Assembly: GCA_963920765.1 (NCBI GenBank)
Contig: OY987242.1
Location: forward strand, 28,854,002 to 28,918,001
Origin: Ulota crispa
Taxonomy: Eukaryota; Streptophyta; Bryopsida; Orthotrichales; Orthotrichaceae
Reading direction: 5' to 3'
Length of the DNA: 64,000 nt
This document shows, in pieces, positions 59,990-64,000 of this stretch; the first letter of the stretch is position 1, and the number at the start of each line of letters is the position of its first letter. The notes beneath the pieces were generated by a model that saw nothing but the letters and a program-made list of their open reading frames with translations, was not told the origin of the DNA and did not search any database. A program made the translations under genes and the position numbers.

Positions 59990-61578
59990 GGTAAAACCAA
60001 AGATTGTCATGTGACAAGCGTAAGCTTTGAATTTGCACCAAAATCTTTTGTAGGCATAATTGGGTAGTTGCTAGAAACACTTCACGATTTTGTCTCAAAC
60101 ACCCTTAAAATTGGTAGTACTAGGTAGTACTATGAGCTTTTGAAATATATATATTTTAAATAACATAAAATATGGGAATTTTGAAAAGCACTTAAAATAG
60201 CATACTTATGAAAATTCAAATCTAGAAAGAATTTATTCTAAAAGTTATGCAGAAAAATAGAGGGATAGAAATTAGCAACAAAAAGATAGTTTTTTTTGCT
60301 TTTTAGAAAATAGTAAAAAAATTCAAGAAAATTAAAGAAAATTGCCCATTTTTTATCTCTTTGAGTAGCTTCACCTAATTTAAGTGGCTTTTGGAGGAAT
60401 TTTTTTTAATTTCACCAATGCAAGGAGAATGGATGCCCACTTTGAGACAATGTGCCCGGCATGGAATTTAGAATTTTGTGAAACCCTTCTATACATCCAT
60501 ATAATGCTCTACAATAAACAACTTCCTTGATTTGTGGCACAAGATTCACTTATTTGGACCCAAAATAGTACTAAAAACCCCCAAAATGGCCAAGGTAGAC
60601 ACCTATTCAGGGGCTGTTTAAAACAGTAAAATAATTTAAAAAAACAAAAAAAACACTAAATGTCTGTAACTTTGAAGTGAGCATTACTCTGAAATTCGAG
60701 GTCAAAATGACTTGGTACACAAAAGATAGGAGCCAAAAACCACATACAAGAGGTGAGGGATAGAAAATGGTACAAGTGTTTCTTACAATCACCCAATTAC
60801 AAACGTTCTTTTCTTTATTTCTCAAAAACAAGTGGCCCATATCTTTCTCACTTAGCAAACCATACTTCCTAGATCTTAGCTTAGAAATTCTCTAGATTTG
60901 TTGATTTCTTTTAGCTTGTAATCTTTACATCCAAAAATTTAGAAGTTTTTGACATCCTGTAAATTTAAATCCTTAAAGCTTCATTTCGAGAATTTATATC
61001 AATATCAATCAATACAATCTTCAGTTACACATCTTGATAGAACTTGCGAGGCACGTGAATCTTTTTGAATATCCACATGACAATTGAGTCCCGGATAGAA
61101 AGTTGTAGTCCTTATAAACCCCTTCCATTTATTGAGTTCTATTACATATTTGAAAAGCCTGTTAAGGGGATAAAATGTGTTTAAATATGAAGAGTAGAGT
61201 ATTTCTAATCCATGCTTTTAATTCATGTCAAGTGTAATTTTGTACAAATGAGTATGTCATATTCATCAACTTTAATTAACAAAAATTGTGATTTTGAACT
61301 ACCTTTTAGAACTAGAAATTGTCTCAACTCAAGCAAGCTTGTTATACACTGAGAAAAGATTGAGAACATGTTGGTGGTAAATTGTTGGTGAACTTGTAAT
61401 GACTTCAAGAGCATTTAAACCATGACTTGAGGTTTTTTTTCAAATATTTTTATTTTCTAACACTTCTTCTAGTAATATTTATGTCAGAATTTAATGCAAT
61501 TCATTCCTTTCTCTAAGCTTTTCAGATATGTAATTAATTTTAGATTTGGCAAAGTGTTGATTGCGTGGAAGAGGTGTA
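59990..61578. other. AT-rich intergenic DNA
   Basis: No gene or clear element recognised. Confidence 0.5.
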
Positions 61579-62072
61579 GGTCATCCTCAATCTACATGGC
61601 ATAAAGGCCCGGTTTACTAGTCTTGATTTATTAATAGCATATAGTTCATCACACAAAAATTATATGATTTGAAGAGCATGAAAATTTCCATTCTAAAAGT
61701 GCAATAAAATTTTGGTTTGCTTGATTTAGATGCATCACATCAAATGTTAACTAACTTCCAAAAAAACTTAGAGGCCTCTCCAAATCAAGCCTAAATAAGG
61801 AAATTTTAGTAAAGGGATTTGTACAATTGCCGTTCACTTTAGTAAAATTTCCTTATTTAGGCTTGATTTGGAGAGGCCTCAAAGTTTTTTGGAAGTTAAC
61901 TAAGATTTGATGTGATGTATTTAAATCAGGCAATGTCCAAACCAAAATTTTATTACACTTTTTGAATGGAAATTTTCATGCCCTTCAAAATTCAAATCAT
62001 ATAGTGTTTTCTACTAATAAATCAAGATTAATATACCAGCCTTTATGCCAGGGTGGTGGATTGAGGATGCCC
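61579..62072. mobile_element. Foldback MITE, subfamily A
   Basis: A 494-bp hairpin element starts GGTCATCCTCAATC and ends with the inverse GATTGAGGATGCCC. The long arms pair through GGCCTCTCCAAATCAAGCCT and its inverse. It is followed by TAA (62073-62075), shared with the next element. Confidence 0.75.
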
Positions 62073-62075
62073 TAA

Positions 62076-62595
62076 GGGCATTTAATTTGCACTTAGGAAA
62101 AACCCTGACAACGGTCCCAACAATTCAATCCGGTATTTTAATAGACAATGAATTTGACCATAATTTCTTAATGATTTGAAGGGTATTGAAAATACTATTG
62201 TGAAAACATAATAACATTTGGGTTTGGATATTGATTAACTTAGATATATCCCATCAAATGTTAGCTAGCTTCCAAAAAATTTAAAGGTCTCTCCAAATCA
62301 AGCCAAAAAAAGGAAAATTCCATTAAAGTAACATTATTATACCGTCACCTTGGTTGAATTTTCCTTTTTTAAGCTTCATTTGGAGATACCTTTAAATTTT
62401 TTGGAAGCTAACTAACATTTGATGGGATATATCTAAGTTAGTCAATATTCAAACCCCAATGTTATTATGTTTTTACAATAATAGTTTCAAACTATTAAAA
62501 ATTTATGGTCAAATTCATTGTCTATTAAAGACCGGATTGAATTGCCGGTGCTAGGACCGTTGCCGGGGTTTTTCCCTAGTGCACAGCGGATGCCC
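62076..62595. mobile_element. Foldback MITE, subfamily B, abutting subfamily A copy
   Basis: A 520-bp hairpin element starts GGGCATTTAATTTGCAC and ends GTGCACAGCGGATGCCC, with TAA at 62073-62075 and 62596-62598. The core pair is GTCTCTCCAAATCAAGCC / CTTCATTTGGAGATACC. The tail-to-head pair of two foldbacks parallels the abutting MITEs at 2261-3231. Confidence 0.75.
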
Positions 62596-62598
62596 TAA

Positions 62599-63676
62599 GG
62601 ACTACAGCTTTCTATCCGGGACTCTAATTCAACCTGAATGCATATATACTAAACAGTTCTGAAAAGTCTTGGTACTATTTTGTTCTTTCAATTCTAATTC
62701 TAGAATGTTTCTGGGTTCTCTATCCAAACTTGATTGTTGATATTTGGCATAAAAATAGACATTATTGCAGTAAACTCAATATATTTCTTTTCATAATTTT
62801 AGAAAAAGATAGCAATAGAATATTACTGCCATCAACACAAAGTAATTAAGTTGCATACAATCATATCTTGCCGTTATTCCCAAAACAATCAGAATACTAC
62901 AGTAGATGAGGATATCAATGCTTTCCGGAACAACAATTAAGAAAGGTACCAAGTACCAACCAAAGCAAAGCCTCACTTTTCACAAGTTTCATGTCAAACA
63001 CCATCAAGCACATGACCTACTACTTAAAACTATCAAACGAATTACAAATTTTTTTTATTGCGAACTACCAAAAACTACTTTGCAGCAGATTCTTGCACAG
63101 TTATTAAAACTTGCACACTTTGAATGCTGAATGTTCCACCACAAGCAAAGCTCCAAATTATGATTTCAGACACACCACCTCCCTGACACCACCAAATTCG
63201 GCCGGCCAAGGCACCTACTTCTCAGTCCCCACTCTGTTAGCAGCCTGCTGGACTTCACTACCACATGCCAGCTCACGCTATTTCCATCACACGTTTCACA
63301 ACGTTCATGTGAAGTGCACAAGTACACAACCGTAAGGACATCTATCACACCTGCTTGACCTATCACAATCAGAGGCACCAGACTCCTGTGATCAGGTTTG
63401 GAACGACCCAGCTCAAACCAATCCCGCCAGAGCAGATATAGGTCTACCGAAGCTCATAGCCACAAAGATCTGAACACCCAATTTCTACGACCCGCCAGCT
63501 CACACGAACCAGAATACGACGTCAATAAATTTATCCTGCTCGTATGAAATGACCTCGACCAACGTTTCCAGGTCTTGCCAATGGCGGAGACCCCGACATT
63601 TGTAAAACCTACAACAGAAGCATTACCCAGGAATTAAGCAAAATATCATCTTTTACTTGGCAGTACGTCGCATACA
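62599..63676. other. Transition from AT-rich spacer to GC-richer edge
   Basis: Up to about 63100 the DNA is AT-rich with no gene. From 63120 GC content rises and stays higher to the edge, which may be the 3' UTR of a minus-strand gene entering from the right. Confidence 0.35.
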
Positions 63677-63994
63677 TTAATTGCCGCCACAAACACGGGG
63701 TGCTGGCATTTGCCAGGGACACCCGAGAAAATCTTCATTCAAACATCCCGACATGAAACAATCCATATCGTTATTCGCTGTCTGACGCATTCCAATCGGG
63801 TGCACAAAATGGACCACAGACCCACGCTTACTCGGAGACAACTCCAAAACCGATCGCATCGCAAACAAAGCCTACCAGTCAACCTCCAATCTCACACTAC
63901 CCACGCCTCCACCAACATTCAAGGGGTCGCCACCAGAGCCACTCCTACTGTTGCACGCGAAGCACCACCAAGGCGGCACATCCAGGTCTCGCAT
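63677..63994 (-). other. Possible 3' part of a minus-strand gene at the window edge
   Basis: On the minus strand an ATG at 63994 opens a frame (MRDLDVPPWWCFACNSRSGS...) that meets a TAG at 63874-63872. The same frame then continues open to a stop at 63677 (ending CPWQMPAPRVCGGN). WWCFAC has the look of one half of a zinc knuckle, but no partner Cys pair follows. I do not recognise the protein. It could be a gene end, a pseudogene or UTR sequence. Confidence 0.2.
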
Positions 63995-64000
63995 CGGTTA

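Overview
This is a piece of a plant nuclear genome. It carries six intron-rich, plant-type protein genes with canonical GT-AG introns of about 50-730 bp, separated by long AT-rich stretches full of small inverted-repeat transposable elements. UVR8, plastid-type transaldolase, a plastid-type mTERF protein and aminodeoxychorismate lyase point to a land plant or close streptophyte. The short introns and AT-rich spacers would suit a seed-free plant such as a bryophyte, but the species cannot be fixed from sequence alone. No rRNA gene, tRNA gene, CRISPR array or organelle insert was seen.

Layout: (1) 1-4199, AT-rich spacer with two abutting TTA-flanked MITEs, then the NPL4 5' region. (2) 4200-5552 (+), NPL4. 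(3) 5553-9441, spacer with one small MITE. (4) 9442-12910 (-), a five-bladed beta-propeller, GH43/GH32-like protein. (5) 13414-20732, a dense cluster of MITEs and foldback elements, including a near-perfect 213-bp hairpin. (6) 21752-25257 (+), transaldolase. (7) 25400-29015, spacer with MITEs and palindromes. (8) 29444-33793 (+), an mTERF protein with an acidic tail. (9) 35793-40226 (+), the UV-B photoreceptor UVR8. (10) 40227-54600, repeat-rich spacer with several TTAA-flanked elements and a 5.8-kb terminal-inverted-repeat element. That element contains a large palindrome and a 200-N assembly gap. A broken coiled-coil ORF and a 940-bp TTAA element follow. (11) 55152-58738 (+), aminodeoxychorismate lyase / D-amino-acid transaminase, with two MITEs inside its introns. 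(12) 58739-64000, foldback elements and, at the right edge, possible 3' sequence of a minus-strand gene.

The genes are unrelated housekeeping or plastid/nuclear functions and do not form a pathway. They cover protein quality control (NPL4 with CDC48), the pentose phosphate pathway (transaldolase), organelle gene expression (mTERF), UV-B signalling (UVR8) and folate or D-amino-acid metabolism (ADCL). Exon-intron models were assembled by eye from splice signals, reading phase and family knowledge; all phases agree.

The most unusual content is in the repeats. One recurrent family of elements (88 bp to about 1.4 kb) begins TTAA-CCC(C)TAAA and ends with the inverse. This TTAA target plus CCC terminus is the signature of piggyBac-type transposition, which is not a usual component of plant genomes. 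Also notable are an apparently false 546-bp duplication around the assembly gap and a UVR8 C-terminal exon in a frame that a simple ORF scan misses.
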